From Cardinalis cardinalis (Eukaryota > Chordata > Aves > Passeriformes > Cardinalidae): a stretch of 64,000 nt of DNA. Position numbers and translations under genes: made by a program. Shown piece by piece: positions 26,101 to 40,100 of the stretch. The stretch lies in NCBI GenBank assembly GCA_014549065.1, contig JACDOX010000084.1, positions 1,975,533-2,039,532 of the forward strand. The letters run 5' to 3'. The notes beneath the pieces are model-generated. The model had not been told where the DNA came from and made no database searches. It was given only the letters and a program-made list of their open reading frames with translations. Position 1 is the stretch's first letter, and each line of letters starts with the position of its first letter.

Positions 26101-29100
26101 ATTTCATATTGNCCGATATATACAGCNACACTGAAACACTCCTGTTCACGTNTTACATTCTGAACACATTTTAAAATAAATTCGGATTTGTTCTTTGGCA
26201 CAGCTCGCAGGAGCTGCTTCCCCGGCAGGCACCTTGATGAAAAAAACAGTGAGAGTTCACACTCATCAAGGACTTGTCAGCACAAGGCATTGCAGTTCCT
26301 GGGGAGCACTTCCAATTCCCACAGGCAGGTATCTGTCTCAGTGACACAGCTTCAAGGGCACTCCACAGACAGCCAGGAGATTAAATATTAAACTCCTTGA
26401 TCACACTGGCACACTACCTCAGCCATTATTATTTGTAAACATGGCTCAACAACCCCAGGTTTTCAGAGAGAAGTGATACTGTGGTTCACTGTGAGTTTCC
26501 TGAAAAGCACAAAGAGCTGTGGTGCTTCCAGCCTTCCTTATCTTTGCTGCTANAAGTGAACCAACACAGATCTTTCTACACGTCAATCACCCCCCTGGGA
26601 TGTCAAGAGAGCATCAATATCATAGCTGAGACTCCTCCACTCATAAAAGAATTTGTGCTTAAGAGCTCTAGATGNTCTCCTGATTATCAAGTTTCCCTCC
26701 AGAGATAACTGGAAATATTTCATCTGAAACAACTTCCTAAGGGACAGTCTTANAGAACATCTATTCAGATTACCTACTTGTATCCACTCTGTGTAAAGAA
26801 GCTTATTCCTTAGCATTGCTAAGTGTGTGAAAGGAAAAGCCCCNGTCAGAAGAGTCACCTGACTATTTACAATACACCATCAGCTTTGCACCAGTTTCCA
26901 CACAGAATGTTTCCCATCCAAAACCCACCTGCATGAGAACTGGAAGACCTCTGCAGTGGGGTCCCCTCAAGTACTTTTCTAAAAACACATTAAGCTCCTA
27001 GTGAAGGGTAAAAATTAATTTCAAATCCATGCCTTGTCTCTGATACAGGGAAAACAAACAAATCAGTCTCTGCGGAAATATAATTTTGGTTTAGGATGAA
27101 CTGCCCTAAATGTTCTAAGCAAACGATGATNTTNTTCATTCTTAAACTCCAAACTCTGTTTTTAGAGTTTTATCTTATACACTTNCTTCTCATTCCTAGA
27201 AATTATATATGGTACCTGGTTTTTACATAGATTCTATGGCATCTCCCACTCCACATGTAACTCTATTTGCTGCTAAAGTTCAGAGTAATTTTAGAAGGAA
27301 ATGAATGGTAACACATTTAACTTCAGAAAGCAGAATTTCACATAAATTTCAGCCGCTCTGGATAGAGCTAAAAGAAGAGCAGCTGNTGCTCAGTAGGTTC
27401 TGATTTGGGAGTTGTGGATGCCAGAGGAAGGTGGACTGGAAAGAGAAGGAAATTTGTTTATGTGACTGATGTCAATTTCTTGCCTATCAGGGCCTGCTTT
27501 AACGGGTTTTTTTTTACTAAGAAGTGAAAGAATTTTGGTGTGGGTCTTCAGAAAATGCAGTTCCTCAAAATTTCCCATCAAGAGGCACAGTCTCTCTTCC
27601 TGTCCCTGCACTGGGGGNCAGGCCCCACCACCCACAGCCCTGCTCCTCCTAAAGCAGCTGCACGGCAGTCATGGCTGGGAGATGGAAAGTCCAGGGTCTC
27701 TTTCAGGACATCTCAGGGAACAAACAAAGTTTATTCCACACATAAAGTGTGCTCTGGGAAAGAAAGGCTGCCTGAAGCATGAAGTGGACCAGTTTGGGGA
27801 TTTATTTTGTTTTTAGTAGAAACTAATGCGGGAGGGAAGAGAGGGTAGTCANAGTCTTCACTTACTAAGATTCAAGTACTGTAGTAGTCACCAGACACAC
27901 AAAACTCCAGGTCCCAGGCCCTCCCTGGTATTTAAACTTCATCCCTCTGCAGCCTATTCACAATCAGCCCCTCTTCCCTGACCCAACCTGGCNCCTTTCT
28001 TTTTCCTCTTCCTCTGCTATGCTGAGCACTACATGCACCTCACTCAGTTTTGTCCCCTTCTCAGCTATGTGACAGCCTGCACTAAATTTCCCCTTCCTGA
28101 CTCTCAGCCTTCCTTCCCATCCCTTTTCTCCTTTAAAACTTACTTTGGNTTTGCCCCCTACTTTTGGATTTGTGTCTATTCTGAAAGGAAGATATATTGA
28201 TATCCCGTTTATTTTAACATGCAAGCTCAAACAGTCATAAGTATGATCTAGGCTGCAAGGTGCAGAATGTGGGCACTTCTAACGCCCCCAGGCCTTAAAA
28301 AATCACTCTGTGTGTTCCATCACAGCCCAGCACATCTATGGATTTCCCACCACCCTGGAATGGCTCCTCACTCTCCACTATCTCTTGTCCTGTCCNTGAA
28401 AGCTCTTCAAAGCTCTATCCTAGGTGTCATTTTCTGTATCTTATCCTCAGGGAGCCTCTCCTCTTCACACTGATATAACTATTACCTTTAGGTAAATGGC
28501 TCACAAATCTGCATCTCAATACCAAAGTGATCTGCCTCAGTTTAGCACTACACATTTAATAACACTTCTGATCTGCTGCCCTGGAAGGATGACTATTTGT
28601 TTAAAACTAAACTTTGCAGTTATTACTGAGCAGCTTGTCTTTTTCCTTTGATGTTATTTCCTTTTATGTTATTTCCTCTTCTCCATTGCTGTTAGCAGCA
28701 AAATTCTTCCCATTTCTAAAACTTCAAGTTTCAATACCTACTTTTAATACCTACTTTTTTTGTACCTAGGAGTGCTAGAATATTTCCTGCCTTTCAAACT
28801 CTCCTCCTGTGGTGGGTTCAGTTCAATAAAAGATATAAATCCAGACAATATGTTTGTCCATCTTGATCTACTANAAGTATTTTCTTCCTCGATGCTTCAC
28901 TGTTTCTATATTTTTGGACCAGNGATGAACTGAATGATATAAATACATCACACTCCCAGGACCTGTTGCACTTAGATACAGTAAGGTAATCAATTCATAG
29001 AAATTTTAATTACATTTAAAAAAAATGCAGCAGCAGTAACAAAAATTGTTGCTCTATCTCCTCTGTGGCCCTCCTTCCTGTACTGCTGAATTTTCAATTC

Positions 29101-30227
29101 CTGCCCTAAGTTCTATGCTTAAGCTGGGTAAAAGCTTTCACTTGCTGGCTTCTTGCAGTGCCAATGATCAACACATCCTCAAAGCGACATTTTGAAAAGC
29201 ACCTTGGCCTTGTATTAAAAATCTCCTCTTCAGATTTGTGCCTGACTCCCACTCCTGTTCCTAAATAGCAGTTTTCACAAACTTTTTTGGAACCTTGATA
29301 CAAATCCATCCAGTGTGCCCATAAGAAAGGGCAGAAAGAGGGACACACAACAGCACTACAAATGCACCTAATTTCCCTAGAATAAGAGTGAAGAAATGAT
29401 TAATTTACAGATTGACACTATTTACTTACACTTTTAGTTCCTTCAGCTTACTTTCAGCTAAAATAATTGCAATGGAAGAGGCAGCAATCATTTGTATTGA
29501 AACCATCATCTTTATGTTTCAGGTTTTTTTTGAGAGGCATGAAGTGAAGGAAGGAGTGACATGAATGCCACCGATGCAGGATCCTCTGCCATTTCAGAAA
29601 ACTGAGACACACCTGTTTCCTCTCAGCATTCTCACTGATTTCTTCTCATGCCATGCCCACAAACCATTCCCTACGGGCTGGGGCTACTCTGCCAACCGCA
29701 GNGAATCAGCCATGCTGGGGGAAGCTTTCTAGCGCAGAAGCTCAGCAGCGTGAAGCAGCTGGTGCCCNTGCCAGCAAAGTCTCCTGCCTCCAGGCCAAGG
29801 CAAGCTGCTCNTCTGCAGCCCCTGCTCTCCACAACAGGGCTGTCTGGCACGTTTCAGCCTCCAACAATGTCAGGGTCTTCACCTACACCAAGATCACAGA
29901 CTGCACTTCTATGCCTGAGGTGGATTTTATTAAAGCTCTGACATTCAGCAGCTGAATACATACAATTCTGCTTAGACATAAACAGTGTTCCAAGTAGAAG
30001 TAACATCTGAAAAACTAATCTGTTTTCTTGCTATTCAGCCAAATGGCATTCACTTCCAGAGTTTATTATATTTAGTGGCATCTCTCAAGAAAAAAGAAAA
30101 TATCTCCTTACCTACCTTGTAATTATTTTAATAGCTATTTGGGACAAATTCACAAGAATTGCAGATTTTTTTTGTAAAACATTTTGCATATGGATTTTTT
30201 TGCTGTTGTTCATATTGANAGACAGAT
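23102..30227. other. Non-coding stretch with one A/C tract
   Basis: Seven kilobases without a recognisable gene. A T-free A/C tract lies at 25663-25711. Four N calls cluster within about 90 bases at 26064-26152. Open frames at 27469-27816, 29648-29941 and 29653-29955 were inspected; they contain N positions, overlap each other in shifted frames and show no known motif. Confidence 0.5.
25663..25711. repeat. A/C-only low-complexity tract
   Basis: About 49 bases consist of A and C only (AAAAC, ACCC and CACC steps) with no fixed period, like the tracts at 13949-14006 and 56030-56071. Confidence 0.85.
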
Positions 30228-30272
30228 GTTAGGATCACTGTAGATCCTTTCCAGCTGAACTATTCTATTCTG
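30228..30272 (+). mobile_element. CR1 3'-end remnant
   Basis: About 45 bases resemble the extreme 3' end of CR1: 'gatcactgtagatcctttcc', then 'agctgaactattctattctg'. The pattern (GATC…GTCCCTTCCAACT followed by ATTCTATTCT) is characteristic. Copies truncated to a few dozen bases are usual for CR1. The shortness limits confidence. Confidence 0.5.
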
Positions 30273-33200
30273 TTTTTCATTTTAACGCTCAAGAGAAGTA
30301 TTGAAATGTGAACTCTGGATCTGCTCCTCTTCTAGTCTAGGGTTGCTCCCTGAGGCAATCCCATAAAAATTATCTTTTCTCAGAATAACAAGAAGTTGGC
30401 CTTTCTGTAAACTGGAGAATAAGAACTGGATAGAAATTATTTTAAAGAATTATTTTTAACTTCATGAGGCAGAGGATCCTCATTTAACCAAAGCTGAAGA
30501 GTACAGCTGAATCAAATAAAAACTGAAAGAAGACTTGCCTGTCTTTTTAAAATGTAGCAGGGAATTAAAGNAAAATGCAATGAAACCAACACTTATGGAT
30601 ATTTTCGCTGTGAGCATAAGCACCTAACAGTGCAAGCAAATATTAATACAGTGGTTGAATATATCTCTGTAACCCTGATGGGCAACAATACAAAACCAGG
30701 AAATGCTCTAGGCAATGTCTATGTAAAACCCACATCAACTGCTTGTATCAGTTAAAAAACAGAGATACATTTAAAGTAGTGCCAGTTTGTGAGCAGGCCT
30801 TTGATTGAATTCCATTTGCATTTCATAAAGAAAAACAAAAGCTTTCTGGGCCTGATTCTCCATAGACTTGCACCCAACCCAGGTGGCTGCCTATACACTT
30901 ACATTGCATAGGTTATCACTATAGAGTGCCTCAGTATCATNAGTATTTGCAGCTCCTTGTGTGACTAGAAATATATTCCTAAAATGCAAAATACTAGGAG
31001 GAAGGAAAGCCAGCATCTAGAAGCCAATCTGTGTATGTTCTGTGTTCCCCTCTTGCTTTTCCTTCCCCACTCCTCTCCTGGGACCACAGCTTGGCTGCTT
31101 CAGACTGCACAGGCCAAAAGAGCAGACTGATGCAACCATCCCATCTAAACTCATAGCCTGAATTTTCTATTTTCCATAGAGTATAACTGTTCTAAAAATA
31201 CCTTGACTGCACTTCATTTGCTCATCTTTCATCCTGCCAGTATNACAGCCTGAAAGGCTCAGGGGTTTTCAAGTAATTTTCAAATGGCCTTTTCCCCTTT
31301 TCATGCATTAGAGNCTGCCCCTTCCTTTCTCCTCTTTACTTTTCTCTCACCTGTTTGTGAACAATCACTTCAGCCCCAGCCAAGCACACAGAAACAAGCA
31401 CTGAGCCAAGGCATATTTGCCTTGGGTCAGGCAAACAGGGTCTGTGTGGCCACCCTTGGCCTGGGGCAGGATGAAAGGCCACCCAGGCCCCCTCACGGTT
31501 TGGTGACACCCCAGACAACCCTCCCTTCTTTTGGGAGCAATTACAGAGAGTCACCCAAAACTGGCTACAAACAAACCTGTTTCCATGAGCTGAGAGAGGC
31601 TGCTCTCTTACTGCCAGCACTCAGGACCTGTTCTCTACTGCCACTTACCCTGGTGGGAGCCTAGGATGCTGTCGCAGAGGGAAATCACCCAGGGCTTTCT
31701 CTGTGTGCAAGACTTGGCTTCCTGGCAGCCAATCCAGACTAGGCAGTAGTTCACATGTGGGATTTATATTAAATAAAGAATGAGAACAGTTTTATTTGTG
31801 TGTTTTCACTTTCGCTCTGTTAATAGGTAATTTCAACTTTCTTTCATCCTCTCCTTGCCAGCTNTGCACACTACACAAGAGTTAATCTAAATCCTCCTAA
31901 AGACATCAGCTGGTGCCTGAATTCTATGANAATAATTTAAAGAATGGATGAAGTTTATAGAGATGTCTGCCCAGACAGTAAAGGTGGAAATGAAAATGCT
32001 TTTAGTGGCAGTGGAATAAATCNGTTTTAGCAAAACATGGGTGCCAAGCCTTCCTGTCAGCCTACACAAACACACGAAGGAGGCCCGAGTCCCTCTCCTC
32101 NGTGTAGGATGTCCTCTCATCAGAGAGGTTCACTGCAAGCTACTCCTGGATCCAGCTTGGAAAATGTANCTGCCAGGTGCAAAGAGAGAAAGCAGAGTGA
32201 AATTTGCTTATCCAAGCCATTTTCCAGCCTACAGCCCAAAGATACCATCTGGTATCGTCCAATGTGCTGTGGGCCAAAGACAAGAGCTCCACATGATGCA
32301 CTGTAGAGTTCCACACAGCACATTTGCTCTGGTCTGNCTGAAAGGAGAGGGACTGGGTCTGAAACTGGACAGGAGGCTGAAGCCCTCCTTTGGTCAAAAG
32401 GAGAGCGCTTATGGTATCAAACCAGTCATCTCTTNGTCTCACATTAGAAACCACCTTAAAAGCCTCAGCCTTATAGCTTAAATCCTTTAACTCAAATCTA
32501 GCTTGTCACCTGCACCCTTGCCCCAGGAGGAATGTACAGCCTCAACAAGGACATCAGCTGNAAGGGACCCAGCTGGAGCTGTCCAAGGGAGAGCTGGGCA
32601 TTGGCAAGGCCNTTCTTCACCACTGGAGATGAGGGCATCAGACAAGTGTGGGAGCTCTGCCGCCTCTGTGGCATGGGGCCAAAACTTGCACCTTCTCTCT
32701 TGAGCCAAACCAGAAAGCGACCCACACATCACGGATGAGTGCTGGGGAGGAAAAAAGTCCTTTACACAAACACTGTTCAAAACTGCTGATGTTGATACCT
32801 TGTCTGTGTGATGAATACACTACAAGTCTGGAGATGGGGAAAAGTGATTCTGATGATCAGTTACTTAAGTGTTTAGTGTAAACCCTTCTGAGAAGAGGAA
32901 AAAAGCTGTATCATCACAATGTCAAATGGAACGCCTTAAGAACATCACTTAAGAACACCTGCCTCATGTTAAGGAAACCAAAAAAGGTATATTAAAATTA
33001 AGTCACAAGATAATTAAAGTTTCATCTCACAACACGCCTAGCAATTTTATTTTTTTTCCTTTCAAGCCCAATAACTTTCTTTGAAAGAAAATTTAACTTC
33101 TGATTCTTATTCCATCACTAGAATCACGGAGAAAAATGTGGGAAAATAAAAGCAGAAATATAATTTCAGAATCTCATCTTCATTTACTGCAAAATGGTCT

Positions 33201-36200
33201 TCAAAACTGGGTTGACCACTCCTCATTTATACAACTACACCTTTAACTGATAGTAATACTGCCAGTATTTATCAATGCTAAGCTTTTCCAAGTTGTTTAA
33301 AGGTCAGGTAATACACTTATTGTATTTACAAATAAAACTCTCAGCCCTATTGTCAAATATACAGCATAAAGTCTATTCCTATATTCAAATATGGGAATTC
33401 ATATATAGATATATTTCTATATGAAAATATTCCTATTCTGTAACATCCCTCCCCCCCAAAACATACATCTCTTTTCTTTCAAAGCGCTTAATTTAGTTAT
33501 TCATGGGTTATCATTTGGTAAATAGGCTCTAAATTTGTAAGAGACATTAAATAAAAAATTCTAGTATGGAACTCTGTCCAGATTTATATAACAAACTTGG
33601 CAATTTATACAGCAACTTATATGCCTAGAACAGGTAAATTCAAAGATAAAATTATGAGNTATGCACAATAAAAATAATCCAGATTTAAGATTAGAAGAGA
33701 GCAAGGGTCATCACATTTTTTATTGCTGTAAAAAAGGGTTGTTATTTTTGTCCCTTCCAATATAAATGAGCTTAGTAGGGCCAACATGTGAAATACCTTC
33801 TGGACAGAACTGACTTCNTGAAAAGATAGATGGATGGAACCACTGAGTTCATAATCGTACACCCGCTTTTGACTTCTCTCCAGAGCGTGTTCTACTTAGG
33901 AAAAGAATGCAAACTGCNAATGAAACCCTCACTTATCCTCAGCAACCTGACAGGCTGGCCCAAGAAATGCTGCCAAGTCTGGCAGGCTGGGAGGGAGGGA
34001 GAGCGCTGAGCGCATCGCANGGAGGTGTGAGGAACGCGCCCACCCCGGCTCATCTGGCGGGGCACAGCTGCAAGGGAACTGTACACAAAGAGGGGAAACA
34101 AGGGCCTTTGAGAGGAGGAGGTGAGAAGGGGCCTAAAGCAAAAATGGGAGATACTTTAGTTTCCTTCATATCCTGCTGCCATTTCAGCCAAGCATTTTTC
34201 ANCGCCAACTTATATGAAAAGCGTTTTTTTACCAACATAGTTTTCAGATGTCAGAATGAATCTTTTCAATTAATGTAATTAAAAACTGGGTGTGCTACTG
34301 AGTCTTTTCAAGCATTCTTCATCACCATCCTTTAAATCTGCCCCTCTTGCATTTTCAGTTTACAGGGATATCATGAGCTGGAAGGGAAGGTGCTCTAACA
34401 AGATTGGGCAAACTCCAATGAAGTTTCTTCTGAGCACTTTTTCCCCCCTTATCTCNGTGTCATTCTTCAGCTTACACAGCCCCAAACATTCTCACTGCCT
34501 TCATGCCACTTAATTTCTGTGTGGAACATGAAAAACCTGGATACATTGACCAAAATTCTTTCCTTTAGATCTTTGGCTTCACCNTTATCAGGAGCAGCAG
34601 GTCCCTGAACTTGACACAGAACTTTCCTAGCCTAGAAACACTGAATAATTATTATTTCTCTCCTCTTTCTATGGTCCCTTTCCACCCNGTGTTATTCCCA
34701 TAGCATGCAGGTGTACATGAGTTCCTTCTCAAATTTACAGTAAAATGAAAGGATCACCCCAAGTTCTCCTTGTGTTTACAAGGGTGTTAAACATCATTCT
34801 TCACAACTGAGAAGGTNCAAAGAACTGAGACACTGGATGAGCATGTCCCTAAACCTAGGTCCAAATTTAAACCTTGCCAGGAGCCATCTGGCTGAAGAAT
34901 ACTGCAGGGAANGCAAGCAGCAATTCCACCACCATGGGGCACAACTAGTCTAGCAAAACCACAGTAATGCCACAGCTTGACAGGCAAAGATGCTGTTCTG
35001 CTNGAAGAATGTTTCTTTTCAGGAAACACCTATCAGTAAAATAATTAATTTGCCTTGGTATAAGCATTCCAACCACAAGCAATGAGGCAGCAGGTCTCCT
35101 GCCACAGCAGATCATGGGAGCTGCCTCCACTGTTGTCCTGTAAGAAGCACAGCTTNGGGAGGAGTGACTTCGGATGGCACAACATCAGTCTGAGCAGCAC
35201 TGTTTAAAAGCACAAGTGTTCTGTTTAGCTAGAAGATAAGTTACTTGCCTTTTTCAGCTGCTCACATCCTTTGCTTAGAGAAACCAGGACCAGCTGCTCC
35301 ATAATGGATTAGAAGGCACCAGAAGGCAAATTTTTGGAAAACACCACTCTAAAGTCAAAGAAAAACCATAATCAGAATTTTACTGGTGACTTGTGAAAGA
35401 AATAAAAATTGTTCCATTTCAATAGTTTTCCAACACTTGGGTACTCAGTTTCTAGAGTAGCATTTATTTCTATTTTTTTACAATTTCTTACCATCACTGT
35501 ACTTATAGATTTGTGTAAGACATTTTCTACTATAAGCAGGGTAATCCATGCTCCAGATTTACTGAAGGTGATTGAGAAACCTCAAGGGAACAGTTTTAAT
35601 CAACTAATACTCCTTTCTCTTATTTTGTATATCTGTTAGCCTGGATTCAACTGGCAAAATCAGACTAATGGAAGAGCTGCAGTNAACCAAGTTCATATTT
35701 GCAGGATTGTTGCAAAAATTAGGGTACAAACCAACATACAGGTGTGAAAAAATAGGGAAAATTTNAAACAGGAGCAAGATAGCAAAANNCAGGAACAAGA
35801 TCTCCTTATTTCAGTTANTTTCAAGAGGATCAGAATGAGCAAGTGACACATAAATTGTCAAAATCAAAAGTCAAGGTATTTCTCATCCTAACCCAAAGAA
35901 TAATGTCCTTGAATAACTATGCTGTAGTACAGTCAGTCATGAAAACCACTTGTTCACATGTTGAGCAAATCAATCAAACTCTCTACATATTTTGGCATAC
36001 GTGCTTCTTTTTTATTTCAATAATTGAAAGATTGGATTACTTTGGACTTTAGCATTTCATATGTCTTTTCAAAATGTAGTTCAGTTTTCCTTTTTCTAGA
36101 GACTGGAATGTTTAACAAGCAGAAAAAACAGAGTGAGAGAAGAATTACACTGAAGGGGCAACAGCACATTACTGGGCTTGATTCTCAAGTGACACAAATG

Positions 36201-36511
36201 AGCACTGATCCATTGATGCTNATGAGTTATGCACTCCTACAACACTTAAAGCTCTGGCTTCTTTTCTTGCTGCCTTCTTGCTCTCACTTCTTACAATCAG
36301 TTTTGGTTTGGGGCTTCCTTTCCCTCCTCCTACCAACTAAACTGCCAAATATTCAACTACCACCAAGCTTTTAAGAAACTCAACTTTTTGGTTTGGTATC
36401 CTCAGGTTTTCTTTTGAGCGGTTAACTACTACAGCCCAGTGGAAGCAGCAGCCAAAAGTCTTCACAATCCTGTTGGTTCTGTAGTTTATTCTTCAGCCTT
36501 NCAGTCTGAGA
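30273..36511. other. Non-coding stretch, nothing assigned
   Basis: No gene recognised. Overlapping frames at 31284-31664 and 32037-32481 are on conflicting strands and frames and contain N. A nested AT-rich inverted repeat lies at about 33371-33440. Paired N calls at 35788-35789 fall in a small cluster between 35684 and 35818. Confidence 0.5.
33371..33440. repeat. Nested AT-rich inverted repeat
   Basis: The segment 33394-33408 (ggaattcatatatag) pairs imperfectly with 33417-33433 (ctatatgaaaatattcc). A second pairing of ATTCCTAT (near 33375) with ATGGGAAT (33391-33398) overlaps it. The result is a low-stability hairpin or cruciform candidate in AT-rich DNA. Confidence 0.45.
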
Positions 36512-36515
36512 AAGA

Positions 36516-37106
36516 TGACATGAAAATATTAGATTAGTAAATACTTAAACCCAAGAACAAAGAAAGGATACCAAATACCTTGCTAAATCTTAGAAAATGT
36601 TCTAGAGATATAATTAGGAATGAGAATACCCTAAAATNTGCTAGGCTTCCCCTTGAAGATGGGACAAATCTGTTTATTCCTTTCTTTGCTGTTTCCTGAG
36701 CATCATCTTTCCACTCAGAGGAAAGGAGCTTTCTTTTCTTACTCATGAAAGGAAAAGGTCACCGTGGCACAAAGAAGGACTCCTTCTCCTCTTGATGAAC
36801 TGTAGATTGAGTATTCTGAAGGGTGGTGCAGGATTGAGAGTTGGTGTTTTGGGGGAGATATTGTATTGGAAATTTGGTGGGGGGGAGGAGGAAAATGCTT
36901 CTGTGCAGTTTTAATTTTCCTTGTGTTTTTTTTTCCCTTTTTTCTCTTGTAGTTTAGTTTTTTTCTTTGTAGTGTAGTTAATAAAGTTTTCTNTGTCACT
37001 AAGTGAGAGCCTGCTTTGCTTATTCCTGGTCACATCTCACAGCAGACACCAGGGGGAGGGTATCTTCACGGGGGCACTGGCATTGTGCCAGTGTCAAACC
37101 ATGACA
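36516..37106 (+). mobile_element. Endogenous-retrovirus LTR (avian), plus strand
   Basis: The 3' end is firm: it ends '…ggcattgtgccagtgtcaaa' then 'ccatgaca' at 37106, a tail I recognise from a common songbird LTR, preceded by 'gcttattcctggtcacatct' (about 37018-37037). A poly(A) signal AATAAA at 36980-36985 fits plus orientation. The block 'aaaggtcaccgtggcacaaa' near 36753 is also typical. The 5' end is uncertain. The best candidate is TGACATG at 36516, because AAGA (36512-36515) repeats right after the 3' end (37107-37110). Another TG preceded by AAGAT at 36028-36032 would give a five-base match but an implausibly unlike interior. No internal viral genes adjoin it, so it is probably a solo LTR. 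Confidence 0.7.
36980..36985 (+). terminator. LTR poly(A) signal AATAAA
   Basis: AATAAA precedes 'gttttctntgtcact' within the LTR, in the place expected for the R-region polyadenylation signal. It supports plus orientation. Confidence 0.6.
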
Positions 37107-37111
37107 AAGAT

Positions 37112-40100
37112 CCTTCAGGAATTACAGGAAAGGGCTCCCAAATTNGTTAGATGTGCTTGCCCTGAGTTCAGCCTGCAAAGCGGAAAATCTGCCTGGCTAT
37201 ACGTGAAGGACATTTTGAACCCTGCTTCCTTCCCCCTCTCTCCTGTCAAACCAAGTCAGTACAGATTAGATGTTTGGAACTCCATACCTAAATCCTCATC
37301 TTCTACACTGTGTAAAGTTTCCTTCAGGTCTTAGTAGCTTCCAAACTCCCTGCCTGATAAAGGAGAGCTCCAGACAGTGTTATCTAGGTTGGTAACACAA
37401 AATAGCATGAGATAATACCCTGTGGACAGTGCACCTGCAAGGTGTATGAGCCAAATGCATATGGGAGAGATATGTAGGTAAAACAGAGCTGAAACCAGNG
37501 TCAGTGGCAATCAAGGAATTAGATTTATGTGCCCAGACAAAGTGCTCTGCACTTCAATGAAAGCTTCTCCCACACTGTCTGGTCTGCCTCTGAGGGCATC
37601 TCAAACACTGTCTGAAAACTACTAGAGAACTGGCTCTCAAAAACAGGCTCTTTCTTATCACACACTGATTCAGGTCTTTGCAACCATTTTATATTCGTGT
37701 ACATTAAACTCTACACCCCTGTGAACAGAGGGCAAATACCTAAATATTCCCACAGTAATTATTAATTGCTAAATGGAGATAGAGGTATTTTTTCTCTGAA
37801 GTCTGTGTTGTTCTCTAGGATCACTGAAACTAAATTTCCCTTGGCCCCACTCAAGAAATACCCCAACACCACAACCCAGAGTAGGACAAGCAGAGGATTT
37901 AAGATTATGGGATTAGGATGTTTTTACTGTTCTAATTCCTTCTTCATNAGTAATGTGTATGTGTGGAGATTCACCACAAACTATTCGCTGTCCTAGTTAA
38001 AAACAGAGGTTTCACCCCTTTTTCACAGCAGGGAGGCATTCATACTGTGGCTGATACTAACAGGCTCTGTGGCTAGGGAAACCAAGAACAGGATAACCAA
38101 AGGGTCNGAGACACTGACTTGTATAGTTTTGTTTTAGTCTCTTTGGATTGGAAGATGAACAAAAAACAAACCCACTAAACCAGACAGCAGCTGTATCACA
38201 TACATAAGGGACACTCTTCTGTATGGAAGTTCTGCGCATGCAAGGTTTCATTCTTCAGGCATCCCACAAAAATATTGGGATTTATAAGAGAAATGGGCAT
38301 TTTAGGAAAACAGATGCTTATAAATAAACCAGTGTTATCTGTAGTATTTTTCAAATGTTCAACCATGCAAATCCTAGGCAAAAGTCCCAGACACTGTCAT
38401 TGCATAATTTTTGTATACTATAAATATATATTGCACATAATATATAATTCATTATATAATATATATAAAAATAATATGTCTTGAAAAAAATCTGCTGCCT
38501 TTTCAAATTAAAAAACAATATTCAAAAAATGTAACTTTAGAAGCCTAAGAGGACTAAGGAATAGTCTGAAGTACAAGACAATTTGCAGTGAGGCAGTTGA
38601 TGTCCAAGGATGTCCACTTAAAAGCAAAATAAAGTTTTGGTCAGTATTTTTTTTCCCTTCCAGTAGCTGGGAAACAAAGCACAAAACAAATGACAAGTAA
38701 ACATTCAGCCACAGGAAGCCATTAACAACAGTGGGCACCAATTAGGGCCCAGCAGGTATCCTTTACACCGCCTGGTGCTCTAGCTCCTCCTCAAATACTT
38801 TGGCATAACACTCACAAACTCAGGCTTAGGAAACAACAGGCTGTTTCATTTACTCTGCAATTTGTAGCCACATATTCCTGCTGATAGGCCCATAAACCTG
38901 TTTGTAGTCTTCTTCTGTTTCCCTTCAAGTTTGTGTCATTAGAAACTACAATTACTGTCTGTCCAAAGAGAATACTCTTCAGGAAAGAAAATAAAATTGA
39001 GATACTGTGATCCTTTTCCTCTTTGTCTCTCTCTCACTCCTTTTCAACTTCTCTCTTGGAGGAGAATGCATAACACAATGGCTCCTGTCAGGCAAATGGG
39101 ATCACTGAGGAAAATATGTGTGAACTCTCAGATTTTTGCAACAAGGACATTATTTTTTCAAATCACGAGTTTTCTAGTAGAACAGAGTGAAAAGCACATT
39201 GTTCTCAAAAGTAAGTCAAAGTTTGCAAGAATTAAAAAAGAGTAAAAAATTTATTCTACTTCAAGCAAAACCATTGTACAAAATTATATACAGTTTTGAA
39301 ATCCTTATATCAACTGTAAAATATTTTGTGTCTCCTATCCAAAAAATCTCAATAAATTACCAAAGCCTTTTAAAGTCACTCACAGATTGTGCCTTACTTC
39401 TTCCCTTAGAAAGCACAGAGTTTTACTGAAATGTGACACGAACTAAGATTCTCACCTTTACATTGAGATTGCAAAATAGAAAATAACAAAACAAGCCACA
39501 ATCTCCCACACTGACATTTTATCAGTTTGTCACTGTTTTTCTGAAATGAAAAATTACTTTAATGGCATTATAGCACTGCAAAAAGCAGAGGAAAGTCAGA
39601 GTCCAGCCCAGAGAACTGAGAGATCTTCTTAGTGAGTGTCACAATATAAAACAATGTGGGTGAAACAACTCATTCAACTCCACTTAATCAGCATTTGTCT
39701 TACAGCCATCCACAGCCAGGGTGCTCTCATGTGCCATTTCTGTTTCTATCTTGCCAAATGCAAGTTAACCAAAACATTACCACTTGAAGCTTGAGAGTTT
39801 CTTGATGCTTTTGGCATTACAAGACTACAAGGAAAGCAGATCAAAATTGTGCTAATTCAGAGCTCTCCATGTTTCTCTTTGATTTTCCCTCATTTTTAAT
39901 ATTTTTTTCCACTGCTTTTTGCTGTTTGAAAAAAAATTCAAAGCAAACATCAGCAAATGAGTAGTTTACTTTCCACCTGTACTAAGTGTTAAATCCCCAC
40001 TGCCTCTTGGCAAAGGTGTGCCCAGTTACCCAGCTCTTTGCTCCCTGCACTGCCTCTGCTGACAGTTCTCACTGAGGCCGCCAACTCCGCTCCTGCAGCA

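Noticed and set aside
29648..29955. Two overlapping plus-strand frames of about 100 codons with protein-like composition
   Set aside because: They are in different frames over the same DNA, each has two or three N, and neither peptide resembles a known family.
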